Origin: Epinephelus fuscoguttatus
Lineage: Eukaryota > Chordata > Actinopteri > Perciformes > Serranidae
NCBI RefSeq assembly: GCF_011397635.1
Contig: NC_064756.1
Coordinates: 34,896,996-34,960,995 of the forward strand
Direction of reading: 5' to 3'
Length of the DNA: 64,000 bases
A program made the position numbers and the translations under genes. Shown piece by piece: positions 11,268 to 22,645 of this stretch. The first letter of the stretch is position 1; every line of letters starts with the position of its first letter. Below the pieces are notes generated by a model. The model did no database searches and had not been told where the DNA came from. It worked only from the letters and a program-made list of their open reading frames with translations.

Positions 11268-11616
11268 GAGTTCTAAAGGGACAAAGAGAAGTCTGGTGGA
11301 TGTTTTTGTCTCTGAGAAGTGAAGGAAGCTTGGACTTTAATCAGCTGCTGTGAAACGTCAAGAAAAAGGACATACACACAGAAGCCCACAATGAAGGAAA
11401 TATGCACTTTGTCCTATAAGAGCAACACAATGTTGTATAAATATGCTCTCTGTTTGAATATTGATGTTACTTTTGGAGATGAACATCTATAAGGTGATAG
11501 TTTATTAAATTATAGAAACTGTGTTTTACATGTTTGGGAAAGTGGTTGAAAAATCTTTTTGTAATTGCACTTTGCACCGTTTTGTCCTTTGATATTTGTG
11601 ATTTTGTTTTTTTCAC

Positions 11617-11622
11617 AATAAA
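11617..11622 (+). promoter_or_regulatory. Poly(A) signal AATAAA of third claudin
   Basis: AATAAA lies about 350 bases after the stop and is followed by tgacct and a T/G-rich downstream element. Confidence 0.7.
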
Positions 11623-11639
11623 TGACCTTCTGTTGTACG

Positions 11640-13525
11640 ATTTGCTTCTGTCACACCTTGTGTTTATGTATATTTAAAAAATGCACAAAGGACCTACAAA
11701 ACCTGTTTGTCAGGGACTTACCAAAGATCACTGCACAGGGAACAAAGATGGTGACTCAGAGACTTGTAATGCTGTTGGCTGATCACTTTATTAAATCATG
11801 ACCTGCCTTAGTATGTTTCATACATCGCTGTCGTAAATACTTGGGGAGAAACTAGATTACAGTAATTAAAGATAACGCAAATGTGTCACAAAAGTTTTTC
11901 TCCTGAGGCTTTTAAATGATTAGGCTTTAAACTGATTTTGAAAGATGTTTTGATTTGAAGTGTTGCTGTTTTAAGTTCACAGTCGCACCCACCTGATGGG
12001 GCTATTCTCATGTTACTGTATCAGGCTGCTGATCAGAGAGAAGGGAGGGTCACATGACCCACAGGAAATGTCTGAAAGGCTTCAAATGCTCAAAATTTCC
12101 CCACTAAGTGTTCCTGCTCTCTCAGCAGTTTACTTTCACATTACTCACATAACATTCACAGTTGTTCGATTCAGTCTGGCTCAGATTTGGACTCAGACAT
12201 AAATCCCCTTTTATGATGAAATACCCTACATTTCCCTTTTTCCAGTTGGACAGCTCATTTAAAAAGAAGCAAAGATTAGTCTGAATAGGTTATTTTTTGG
12301 TAAAAATGTTTTTATGTAAAAAATAAAATCATTCTGTTATTTTGTATCTTTTCAATGTGCAGGAATGTCGTCTTTTGCCATATTTTCTTCCAAGCAGGTC
12401 AGCAAAGCCACAAGAACAAACAAGAGTAACATTTATGCACTTTCAGGACTTCTCAACTTTATTGCCTCATTTAAAACATTTGGTAGAAGATTAATCAAAA
12501 AGTAATCAAATGTTATAATTTACATTACTTTGATGGAATGATTTAAAGTTACATCACTTCTTAGATATATAACAGGGTAACTTTCAATCTGTAACCTATT
12601 ACATTTCAAAAGTAGCCTTTCAAACACTGTTAATTCATAATAAGATTTTTTATCAAAAAATGGGTGGAATAAATGCACAACTCTGTCGGTAAAAGGTGTT
12701 TTTCCTGGTGTCAGACAGTACTCTGTCTTTAGCTTTGGTCATGAAACATTTTGACAAGTTAATGACAGATCTAAAATATGTATGAGATCTGTAAAAAAAA
12801 ATCTTAAAGTGTGATTAAACTCTTGCAGATGAGAGTAATTCTGCAACACCACATAAACATTCAGTTTAAAGGAAAAATAGCTGATTACACCCAGCTATTT
12901 AAAATCACTTCAGTAGCATATTCAAATTCCAGGCCAGCATTTATCCTGTAACAGAAGGTAACCTTTTCTATAAATGTATTTTTCTCAAATTCGAAAACTG
13001 AATTTTAAGATGCATCTTATCAAATTTACATCCCAGACACTTCACTGGAATTTGTTGCCTCCAGTGATCAGCAATGACCCAATTCCTTGTCATTGTGTTT
13101 GTCTTTTGTGACACACTGCTCCCTGGTGGCCATTTGCATCCATGGCTAGAAAATCCCTGCATTTTTGTCAGATGACATCAGTTTCAGGGAAGACGTTGTC
13201 ATCTTTATGAGAAAAGCATCTCTGCGGTTACATCTGCTAACAGTGAACACAGTTTATCTGCATGGTGACACTTTGTATCTAATGTCTATCTATCTTAGCT
13301 TTTCTTTTCTATAATTCCTTGTTGCAGGATGAAATAAAAAGCCATACATGAACATTATGTTGATCTGATCCAGAGGGACACATTTAGGTTTTATACTAAT
13401 GAAAGAAACATATCACAAAGCAAAATACTGCACAACATAACATGTGATAAAGGGAGGTTACAGGTGTCCATTCTGAATAATAACTACATGTTTTTGTTGC
13501 TCTGCTCCCTCTGTGTTTCCCAGCA
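11640..13525. other. Intergenic and probable 5'-UTR intron of fourth claudin
   Basis: No protein-coding segment was recognised in this 1.9 kb AT-rich stretch. Its right end has a pyrimidine tract ending 'gtttcccagcag' at 13526, a good 3' splice site just before the fourth claudin's start. Part of the stretch is therefore probably a leader intron. Confidence 0.45.
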
Positions 13526-13553
13526 GGGTGTGAGTGACTCTGCACAGTGTCCC

Positions 13554-14189
13554 ATGGCTGTGCAGGAGCTGGGCATCAGCCTGTCCATGATAGGTGTCGC
13601 CGGGACCATCCTGATCTGCGCTCTGCCCATGTGGAAGGTGACAGCATTCATCGGCACCCACCTGGTGGTCATGCAGGTGTTTTGGGAGGGTCTGTGGATG
13701 ACCTGTGTCAGTGAGTACACAGGTCAGCTGCAGTGTAAGCTCTATGATGCCCTGCTGGACCTGTCACCAGACCTCCAGGCGGCCCGTGGTCTCATCTGCA
13801 TCAGCCTGTTTCTGGGATGTTTGGGATTCCTCATCTTCCTCCTGGGAGCACGCTGCACCAACTGCCTGAGCCACCCGAGGATCAAGGCTCGGGTGGTGCT
13901 GAGCTCTGGGGCCATCTTCTGTTTGGCAGCCCTCACCACCATAGTTGCTGTTTCCTGGACAGCCAATTCCATCATCCATGACTTTCACAACCCACGCGTC
14001 CCCGAGGTGCTGAAGAGGGAGCTTGGAGCAGCCATATATATTGGCTTTGTGACATCTGGTCTGCTGTTCCTTGGAGGAGCCATTCTGTGCACAAGCTGCC
14101 CACCACAGAAAGCCAGGTTCCCCTCCACCGGGTACACACTGGCCAGGACACCCACACACAGCAGCTACGCCATCAAGAACTATGTGTGA
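13554..14189 (+). CDS. Claudin, 211 residues, ending in Asn-Tyr-Val
   Basis: Four-TM tight-junction protein. The frame is open from 13464, but the start is placed at the ATG at 13554 because MAVQELGISLSM matches the usual claudin N-terminus. A splice acceptor (cccagcag, ending 13526) lies between the upstream ATG and this one. Loop 1 has W27, GLW 46-48, C51 and C61. The DLQAARGL segment enters TM2. Loop 2 reads FHNPRVPEVLKREL, the NPxVPE form common in claudins of the 3/5 type. The tail has Cys-Pro-Pro after TM4 and a terminal Asn-Tyr-Val PDZ ligand. It is more diverged than the genes at 2934 and 10602 (for instance His-Leu-Val-Val-Met in loop 1), but all structural residues are intact. Confidence 0.95.
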   Translation: MAVQELGISLSMIGVAGTILICALPMWKVTAFIGTHLVVMQVFWEGLWMTCVSEYTGQLQCKLYDALLDLSPDLQAARGLICISLFLGCLGFLIFLLGARCTNCLSHPRIKARVVLSSGAIFCLAALTTIVAVSWTANSIIHDFHNPRVPEVLKRELGAAIYIGFVTSGLLFLGGAILCTSCPPQKARFPSTGYTLARTPTHSSYAIKNYV

Positions 14190-14365
14190 AGTGAGGAGGG
14201 CTTAACATAAATATAAATGTACTGAACTGTGTGACATAATGCAGTTGGCAACATACAGATATTTACAGACTATATAAAGATATTGAAAACAAAGCACGTT
14301 TAAATATGTGAGGGGACTCTGATGTTGCATTTTATTCTAATATGTTGTGAATTTTCTCTCCTTAA

Positions 14366-15546
14366 AGGATACCTTTGGTATTTTCCAACCTGGACCTTCA
14401 TTTCCCATGCGTTGTGTCTAAGTGACCAATAGGAACAACAATATTTGAAACTGGTCTTGTATTAAGCGATAGGGCTGCAGCCCGCAGCCATGAAACAGAC
14501 TGCAATGTAAACACTCAGGGCAATTGAGTACCATCAATTTACATCCATTATAGGTGCTTGTTTTTGCCACTGACAGGCTCAGATTATTATTCTGAAAACA
14601 TTATAGAAAGGATCCCCATGGAGACCTTTCTGTCAAAGAGTAAGATCCTTTTTATGTAACCTGTAAAAGCCTAGAAATCGGCATTGGCAAACCCACCAGA
14701 CTCCATTTAAAAAAGCACAAATTTTAGCATATATAGAGCCGGCATATTTTCACATCGAACTGGGTTTATTTCACTTAAACCAGAGTTGGTGATTGTTGGA
14801 ACAGTTGAGAGATGCACCAGGACAATATTTGAAAGTTGTATTTAATTTCTGTCAGCTTCAATTGAAGTGTGTTTTATGATGATAGAATTACTGTTTGTTT
14901 AAATGTAGTCTGGTGGGTTAAACAAAATGGTCCTTTGTGTTGAAAATGCTCCTTCCTGTCCAGTGCTGATGGGCGGGACTCAACCTCAACCTATCAGGCC
15001 ACACCTGAACTGATAAGAGGCCTGGATCAGAGGCCCGCCCAGCATCTCCTTTGATTTGCATACGGTGCTTTCCACGCTCTCCAGCCGACTGTGCATCTGA
15101 TGCATTATTTGAGTACGTTGAGGATATTGCTTTTAGTTATTGCTGTTTAAGTGTTTAATGGGGAATGAGTTCTGTGAATTTTTTCAGATTTGTTAGAGTA
15201 CCTTTGTTTATTGATAATTATTCATTTAACATTAAGCCATTAAATCATCTGTGTCAGTCATCTGTTTAAAGAGGAAATCCTATGAAAGAACAATAAACTG
15301 TCGAATGGCTCTCATCTCTGGTCCTCATGCTTTAACTGGTGTGCCGCTGCAGAGGTCTGTAAAGAACCCAGCTACCCCAGGGACAAGTTTCTACACTTTG
15401 CATAATGTTGTCAGACACTTATTTCAACAATTCGAGCCTGTAGGTGGCAAAAACAAGCACTTTTATTGGATGTAAATTGTCTGTGCATAAATGCCATGAG
15501 TGAAAGGGAAAATAACATCCAGTTTAAAAAATACTGAGGTCTCTCT
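14366..15546. mobile_element. TTAA-flanked non-autonomous DNA element
   Basis: TTAA precedes 14366 and follows 15546. The two ends match as imperfect inverted repeats (left aggatacctttggtatttt, right complement agagagacctcagtattttt). A longer internal inverted match pairs 'aatttacatccattatagg' near 14537 with the complement of sequence near 15475. It has no transposase. TTAA target duplications fit the piggyBac or Kolobok superfamilies. The centre (14950-15060) holds a GC-rich gggcggga/cccgccc pair and an ATTTGCAT octamer. Confidence 0.45.
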
Positions 15547-15685
15547 TTAAGACACTTTGTGTGACCATTATCAATACTTTAATTCTCTCCGCAGAGGTAT
15601 CAATACAAGACATATACAGAGTCAGTCTTTGGATGACATGAAACATGCAGTTGAATTTCTAGATCTCTATATATGGGGAATATAT

Positions 15686-16433
15686 ACAGATCAGCCACAA
15701 CAATTAAACCACTGACAGGTGAAGTGCATATCTTTAATCTTCTCATTACAATGTAATGTTCTGCTGGGAAACGCTGGGTCTTGGTATTCAAGTGGATGCT
15801 GCTTGACACGCTCCACCCACCATAACACTGTTAAAGGCCCCCCCATGGCAGCGGCGCCCCCAGCAGGACACCACACTATGTCACATCACATAAACAAATG
15901 TGTAGAACATGAAAAAGAGCATAAGGCATTGACATGGCCTCCAAATTTCCCCGATCCCAATCCATCCACCATCCGTGGAACATGCCGTAACAAGTCCAAT
16001 CAATGGAGGCCCCACCTCACAACCCACAGGACTCAAAGGATCCCCTGCCAATGCTCTGGTGCGAAACACCACAGAACACCCCCACAAGCGCTTTCCCCAA
16101 TGATCAAGAGCCAAGTCCGATCCATGGTGGGGCCCCCTTGGATCAGACTTGTTCTGGCACATCCCAAAGATGCTCGCTCGATTTGGGTTTGTCACATACC
16201 TCAGGCCATTCCTGAGCAGTTTTAGTGGTGTGGCATGGAATGCTGTCCATCTGCCAGTGCCATCAGGGGACATACTTGGTCTGCAACGGTGTTTAGGTGG
16301 GTGGAGCGTGTCAAGGGGCATCCACATGAATGCCAGGACCCAAGGTTTCCCATCAGTACATCACATTGTTATGAGATTATCAGTGTTATTGACTTCACCT
16401 GTCAGTGGTTTTAATGTTGTGGCGGATCAGTGT
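15686..16433. mobile_element. Degenerate mariner/Tc1-type transposon with long inverted arms
   Basis: The left end 'gatcagccacaacaattaaa' plus the 'accactgacaggtgaagtg' block is mirrored at the right end as 'cacctgtcagtggttttaa'. Inside, a decayed frame still shows LTWPPNFPDPNP, the end of a DDE transposase catalytic block, with the expected Glu lost. The two arms share the 'gggaaacgctgggtc' type block in opposite orientation. No intact ORF remains. A single arm of the same family is at 25163-25320. Confidence 0.65.
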
Positions 16434-17230
16434 GTTTCACTGTATGCCTGATACAGCTATGGGACATCTTTTGAAACACATGCAATCTGTCCAAATTAAT
16501 GTGGTTTTTCTTGGTCTGATGAAGAATTTAAAGAGAAAGCAAGAGATGTGATTTGTACCCTTGTAGATGAATCTGCATGCATTTTTAAACCCTAGAAAGT
16601 TACACTGATCATGTTTAGGCCACCATTTTGAGTAAAATTATAAACAGAGCTTGTGTGCTTGTGAGCTACATCTTAGAATTCAAAATAAACACAGTGGAGT
16701 AAACACGTTCCAGTTGAATCAGTAATCCGCAGTGCAAAGTATTGTTTTCGAATGAGGTTAAATGAGGTGTCATTATTCTCCTCCCGGTAGCTCCACTGCT
16801 ACTGTCAGAACACAGATCACTGAGAACTTGTGCTCTTTAAATCAAATTCTGTCTGAGGAGCACGACACAGTGGCTGAATAATCAGAGCACAGTGGAAGCT
16901 TTGTCTTTGCCTCTGCACAGAAACTGGGAGAAAGGGATTGTTTTGAAACCATGGCAGAGAAAACAGAGGGATTTCCCTCCTCCACCCAGCTGCAGCGAGG
17001 CCGTGCCTTCTTTTCATGAATACCAAAGAACTGGTTTCCCCTTTCTGAACTGACATGCAAACCAGACAGGCACACACACTCACACACACACACACACACC
17101 TACACAGAAGGTCTCTCCCTCACACATGCACACACGTTTAGAAAAACACACACACCCCACCCCGCCGCCAGCTGTTTCTGGTTAGGCAGTCGGGCCTACA
17201 GTAAAGAGGAAGAGCAGGCAGGCCGTGGTC
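16434..17230. other. Intergenic region upstream of fifth claudin
   Basis: No coding sequence was recognised. It contains an interrupted (CA)n tract (17071-17099) and further CA-rich DNA up to 17160, close to the start of the next gene. Confidence 0.5.
17071..17099. repeat. (CA)n microsatellite
   Basis: About 14 CA units with one interruption, 130 bases upstream of the fifth claudin start. Confidence 0.9.
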
Positions 17231-17908
17231 ATGGAGCAGCAGCTGGAGCTCGCTGCCCTCGGTCTGGCCTTCACCGGGTGGCTTTGTGCCATTCTGACTC
17301 GCTGCCTGGCTCTGTGGACGGTGAGCGGCACCGTGGACAACACCACCGCTACTCTGCCAGCCTACTGGGATGGGGTGTGGTTGCAATGGGATCACTGGGA
17401 CTTGGCCCAAGATGGCAGCCTGCACTGCTCCTTCTACCAGTCTCTCATGTCTCTGTCTGGAAGTTTTCGGACGTGGAGAGCCCTCATCATGGCGGCCATT
17501 GGAGCCGGGGCTTTTGCTGTGGTGATTGGAGCAGCGGGGTTAGTGTGGTTCCCCAAGCGTGGCCAGATCAAAGTGTTTTCTGGTGCTCTCTTTGTTTTGT
17601 CTGGAATCCTGCTGCTAGTTCCCACAGCCTGGACGTGCCATCACACCAGTCAGCCACTGGAGGGTGCTACACTGCTGAGGAGAGACTGGGGACCTGCACT
17701 ATACCTCGGATGGATCTCCTTTGCTATGATGGTGATCGGAGGGGTGTTTCTCACCACCAGGTGCCCCACCACTGAGGGGCAGGTGCAGCCACCTGAGCAA
17801 AGCAGGTATCCAAACCTGGAGGAGGGGGAGGCTAACCACCCACTGAGCCGAATCAACAGGGCTGCGTTCACAAGCAGCCAGTATGAACGCAGATCAGAGC
17901 CCATCTGA
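17231..17908 (+). CDS. Divergent claudin lacking the first loop-1 cysteine
   Basis: Predicted four-TM protein of 225 residues, intronless, starting at the ATG at 17231. TM1 is at about 8-28, then W29 and G48-V49-W50 of the signature. At position 53, where claudins have Cys, the codon is TGG (Trp). The second Cys is present as C66, so the spacing is 12 residues and not 9. No other Cys is available in loop 1, so the conserved disulfide cannot form in the usual way. N37-T-T is a possible glycosylation site in the loop. The FRTWRAL segment before TM2 and the GPALYLGW motif before TM4 keep the family pattern. The tail ends in Ser-Glu-Pro-Ile, not Tyr-Val. It lies at the end of the claudin cluster in the same orientation. 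The overall fold assignment is firm; the subtype is unknown. Confidence 0.85.
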   Translation: MEQQLELAALGLAFTGWLCAILTRCLALWTVSGTVDNTTATLPAYWDGVWLQWDHWDLAQDGSLHCSFYQSLMSLSGSFRTWRALIMAAIGAGAFAVVIGAAGLVWFPKRGQIKVFSGALFVLSGILLLVPTAWTCHHTSQPLEGATLLRRDWGPALYLGWISFAMMVIGGVFLTTRCPTTEGQVQPPEQSRYPNLEEGEANHPLSRINRAAFTSSQYERRSEPI

Positions 17909-18510
17909 GGGAACTGTGGTGTAATATTTAACTGAGTGATTAAACTGGAAAATCAACATGTGAATAGGCTGTGGACAGACTTAACAGCAGAGGAAGAACT
18001 CTAGCTGCACATGTTGAGTAACGATGCACTGTAGTAGAAGCACAGCCATGTGTCATGTCTTAGATTTATTAGCCAGGATGTGGGTAGGACTTTGAATTTG
18101 CATCTTGTTTTGCATCCATTTCTATTAAAGTTAACACACAGTTTACACAGTTTAGTATCATTTTACATGCAGGCCTCATTTCTACAGTTAAATACCACTG
18201 TAAAATTGTAGTTGTGTCTGTTTGCTTGACTTGAGGCCATTATTGGTACTAGCATTATGAAATCACAGCCCTCTGATACTTCTAATTCACTGTAATGCCT
18301 TAAACATGAAAGTGTTAACATTGATGTTAAAACTTAACCCTGTACTGCACAGGTACATTGCCCTACATTAGAGTAATGCCTTTTCATATTTGTTTTTTTG
18401 ACAGAGGCAAAAATGTTTACATGTGAGATGAACTCTTCTGCACAAAAGGACACTGTGGAATAAATTTCATTACAAATGAAATATTTGTTTACATGAGTTA
18501 TTTGAGTTTA
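17909..18510. other. 3' UTR of fifth claudin and flank
   Basis: No gene was seen. An AATAAA hexamer at 18459-18464, about 550 bases after the stop, is the likely poly(A) signal. Confidence 0.5.
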
Positions 18511-18964
18511 AGGTCCAGTGTGTAAGATTTAGGGGGATTTAGTGGTATTTAGCAGTGAATTATCCACAGAGGTCTCTTTCTTACCAAAACAAACGGACCG
18601 GGTGATTAAAACTCGTGAAAACACTGAATAAAGCAGTTTCACGTTTAAAAAAAAAAAAAAAAAAAGTGTTTTTCCGACTCTTGTTGCAGAGGGGCTGCTG
18701 ACTACGGTGGCTGACATGAAATATGAATAGCTCTATCTGGAGTCAGTGTTTGGTGTGTCCATTCTGGGCTTCTGTAGAAACATGGTGGTGCAACATGGCA
18801 GACTCCATAGATGGGACCCACTCCCTCTGTAGACATAATCAGCTCATTCTAAGGTAACTAAAACACAGTGATTCCTATTTTCAGGTGGTTATACACTAAA
18901 GAAAACATTTTATTATATTCAGTTTCTTCTAATATATCCCTGTAAATCCTACACACTAAACCTG
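18511..18964 (-). repeat. Interspersed repeat family A, near full-length copy
   Basis: Begins 'aggtccagtgtgtaagattta' and ends 'taaatcctacacactaaacct', which are inverted repeats of each other. Relative to the copy at 7939 it is reversed. It contains a 19-base A run near 18647. It has no coding capacity, so it behaves like a MITE. Confidence 0.75.
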
Positions 18965-19254
18965 TAAAGATCCACTGCGAAAAATTTCATGGCATCTGCC
19001 GTTGAGGTTGCAGGACTGAATTTTCTTATCGTTGCCGAGCATGTAGGAGAACTAAGGTGTCAAACACAAAAACGCAAGGGGTCCATTTAAAGCCACAATT
19101 GTAAGTTTAATTAATTTTATTTTGTTTTAAATTCAGTTTAGTTTCAGCTGGTTCCCAGAGGGTTTGTTTATTTCACTTAAGTTGTTACTGTTTAAAACTG
19201 TTTAGATTTAATGTAGTTTTTATTGGGTGCAGTATCAGTTTTAGTTTTATTATA

Positions 19255-19346
19255 CAAGTGATTACACACTAATGAAAATATAGTTATGAATATGATAATC
19301 CATTTCTGCCAATATATCATCCTAATCCTACACACTGGACCCTTAA
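19255..19346 (-). repeat. Interspersed repeat family A, end fragment
   Basis: Matches the last 90 bases of the 18511 copy ('attacacactaatgaaaat' through 'cctacacactggaccct'). Confidence 0.6.
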
Positions 19347-19799
19347 ATTGGGCATTAGGTTGGGTTTAATTTGCTTTGCCACAGAGCACTTGAGGTGATA
19401 TGGTTACACGATATGACTGGAAACATGATTTCTGTTTTCTTTTAACTTTGAGGACTTTCTGATTTACAGACGATTCTACATCTTGATCTCTTTTAAAATG
19501 TGAGAAAAACAGTTTAGTCAAAATCCTAAAATAACTGAGTATCAAAACATTTCTTTTAGCGATGTGATTGTAACATATTTCTGCAGTTATACCCCCAAGG
19601 ACTTTATTTTGTGTTTTGACCACAATTTTACAAATAAAAATCCTTTAAAGTATTTCAAATCAAAACTTGTTTGATATACTGCCCCAGTTCACTACATGTT
19701 TCTGTAAAAACAAAAGAAAATGTAAAAAAACCCAAAAACATTTCATTTGTTAAAAAAAAATGGATATAAATCAGGGTACAATATTCAAGATAATATCTA

Positions 19800-20263
19800 C
19801 AGTGCATTCAGAAAGTCTTCAGACCCCTTCACTTTTGTCATTTTGTTATGTTGCAGCCTGATGGTAAAAATCATTTAAATTCATTTTCCTCTCATTAATG
19901 TACAGTCAGTTTCTGATAATGAAAAAGCAAAAAGAGAACTTCAGAAATTTCTGTATTTTCTTTTAAAAAGGAAAAACTGAACTATCACATGGACAGAAGT
20001 ATTCAGACCCTTTAGTCAGTACCTAATGAAAGCATCTTTGGCAGAAATTACAGCCTCAAGTCTTTTTTGTATGATGCAGCAGGCTTTAGCACGTTATACC
20101 CAGTTTTTCCTTTTCAATAAATTTTCAAATATTTCTAAAATCCTGTTTTCACTTTGAGTGTAGAGTGATGAGAGAAACAATGAATTAACCCGATTTTAAA
20201 ATAAGGTTGTAACTTAAAAATGTGGAAAAAGTGAAGGGATCTGAATACTTTCTGAATGCACTG
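19800..20263. mobile_element. Tc1-like MITE with 'cagtgcattcagaaagt' termini
   Basis: A 464-base element. The left end, after a TA, is cagtgcattcagaaagtct. The right end is its near-perfect inverse, actttctgaatgcactg. The subterminal blocks 'cagaccccttcacttt' and 'aaagtgaagggatctga' are also inverted. The right flanking TA is mutated to TG. No transposase remains, as is usual for this common teleost Tc1-derived MITE. Confidence 0.75.
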
Positions 20264-20990
20264 TGAATACTTCCATAATGTGCTCTGTGCTGCACCTCTT
20301 CATTTTCATTTTCAGGGGTACAACTGATGGGAATGTTTTATATATCACTGATATGGAGGTGATTCTTTTCTGTTCTTACAGCTGCAACATATTTCTGCAA
20401 AAGGTCCACAAAACTGATTTGTTTCCAGATCAACTGTGTGTGTGTATCAGGAAAGTTGCCGTGTATACACAAAAAAATAAAATATTTTGTTTAATATTTA
20501 TTTGCAACAGAGCAAGGTCATTCATTATAACAAAATATAAGTTACTGGGTTAAAGTAATTATCCACTAAATGGAGATGCTGAGCTGGACTACATGGCACA
20601 CAAAGTGCAGCTGGGAGACATTTGCACATTTCTCCCATGTACACACAGTCTGATGGAAGGCAGAAAAGTTTGGTTAATGGTACAGACGTGCTTAAAAATA
20701 AAACCTGAATAAATAAGTGAGTGCAGGCCAGGACTGTTTACTGACCTGCAGGTGTGGGTATAAATGCACAAATTAATTTTCGAAAATCTATTCCACCCAG
20801 CATGTACGTCTGGCAAAATGTTTTTTCAGTTAAACTACTCCTTTAAACACAGAGAGACTCAGGAACAGGAATGACTGAAATTAGAAGGAATCTCTTCAAA
20901 AATATAATCTCATAAATGAGTTTACAGTTTGTGTGCCGCAGTGAAGCATGTTAGTGTGGATAAGGTGCAGAGTCCTGACTCGCTGGGTTA
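20264..20990. other. Flank 3' of sbds
   Basis: No gene was seen. On the minus strand an AATAAA (complement of 20497-20502) could serve sbds, about 490 bases after its stop. Confidence 0.4.
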
Positions 20991-22645
20991 CTAGAATTTC
21001 TCGTCTCCCTCCTCCACATCCTTCAGACTGAGAACCTCCAGAGTGCCTTTCCCTTTAGTCTCACAGCGGATCAGCTCATCGATCTCCCTGAAGCAGCCGG
21101 GATCCACCAGACACACCTGAGGAGGAGGAAGAAGAAGGAGGCGGCACGGGAGAGAAATTAAGACATTGGCAAATGAAGACAGAATGGATATTTCACAAAA
21201 CAGAAGGCAGAGAGAGTCAAAGTGTGCACCAGCAAAAAACACAACTTTTAAATCTTTTCTCCTCACCATCTCCAGCTCCTCATCAAAGTCTTCACTCTCC
21301 ACAACCTGCAGGAGCGGCTTCAGCTTCTCCTTCAGCCTCTTGGCCTCCTTGGCTGGCAGCACCAACCGGAGCCTCATGTGGGCTCTCTGGATCTCCATGG
21401 ACTCCTTCAGCTGCCGAATCACTTCCAGAGCCTGGGGACAACAGCACAGATGAGGATCATCAGTCCAGGATAAAGAGAAGAAAAAAGTACATTTCCACAC
21501 CTACTTTTTGAAAGCTATAAGAGCTGTCACTATAAGAGACACAGACACGGTGAGCATTTTTAAATGACAGTTGAAAACCTATTTATTTAGTTTGGCTTTT
21601 AATTGTCATCATTCTTATTATTTCTTCTGTTCTTTTACTGTCTCTTATATATTTTTTTGATCATCTAATGTCTTTTTTTATTGTCTAATCTCATCCTTCT
21701 TGCTATTGTGTTGCATCTATATTGTGAAGCACTTTGACTAACATCTCTTGTGATACAAGTTCTCTATAAATAAAGTTTATTATTATTATTAAATGATAAA
21801 ATAAATCTTTGTGTGATGGCAGTTCAAATATATTCTAGGTCTGAGAGGAAGCTTTGTGTTGTCTATAATCATGAGGAAGCAAACAAAGTGTTACGTCTCT
21901 CTCCTCACCTGCTGTTTGGTGCTCTTGTTGGCTTTGACAGAGTAGTGGATGTCTTTCATCGCCCGCTCAATCAGATTGACTGTATATGGCCTCTTGGTCT
22001 CAGGGTTGACACACTTCTCCGCCACAGTAGTTGCAATGTCCCTGAACATGGTCTCCAGCTGAGACTGCCTCTCCTTGTCTGACACTTGGAGCTCTCCTTT
22101 GGCCAGGATCTGTCCCAGAGAGAGAAATGAAAGGACGGGACGTGAAGGTGAATGATGATGACGCAGTGTGAATAAGAGGTGGGCAGGAAAAGATTTCCTA
22201 CCTGTTTACAGATTTCTGTCTGATCATCTGTCCCAAAAGCTTTGGTCAAGTCATCCTTCTTAGCCACCTGACCTTTGGACACATTGACGAAGACTGAGTT
22301 TGTCTGCAACACCTCATCCAGGTCTTTCTCTCTGAAAGACAACACCATGTTAGACAGTCACAGACGGACAGTGAGGCACCGAGGAGCTTTCATATGACAG
22401 TTATAGAGTGGAAACAACAAATGTCAGCTGACTTTAAGAAATAATAAATAAGATATTCTGGTAACTCTCTAGTCAAACACTGAAACTTTGCGGGTGTTGA
22501 CAGTGAACGATACTCACGCTCCTGCTCTCCAGTTCATAACTTTATTCTTGTAACAGGCGATTTCAAAGCGCTTCCCTCCTTTCTTTATCCTCACCACCGC
22601 CACGTTAGTCAGACGGATTTGATTCGTTGGCGTAAATATAGACAT
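20991..22645 (-). CDS. sbds: SBDS ribosome maturation factor, five exons
   Basis: SBDS works with the GTPase EFL1 to release eIF6 from late cytoplasmic 60S subunits. Loss in humans causes Shwachman-Diamond syndrome. Exons on the minus strand are 22645-22518, 22331-22202, 22109-21909, 21431-21267 and 21116-20991, all with GT/AG borders and correct phases. They give 249 residues; human SBDS is 250. The start [19 protein letters not shown], the FYSH-domain [11 protein letters not shown] block, the [10 protein letters not shown] block of domain II and the C-terminal [19 protein letters not shown] are clearly conserved. Introns are short (92-186 bases) except for the 150-base intron 4 and the 477-base intron 3. 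The last intron is GA/CT-rich. The gene is divergent from eif3k. Confidence 0.98.

Noticed and set aside
13464-13553. N-terminal extension of the fourth claudin from an upstream in-frame ATG
   Set aside because: The extension has no claudin-like sequence, and a strong splice acceptor (tttcccagcag) lies inside it. The ATG at 13554 gives the standard N-terminus.
15881-16327. 148-codon minus-strand ORF
   Set aside because: It lies wholly inside the degenerate mariner-type element and resembles no protein; the plus-strand complement shows the decayed transposase block.
17225-17230. Start of the fifth claudin at a GTG two codons upstream
   Set aside because: GTG starts are not expected in a vertebrate nuclear gene, and the ATG at 17231 follows directly.
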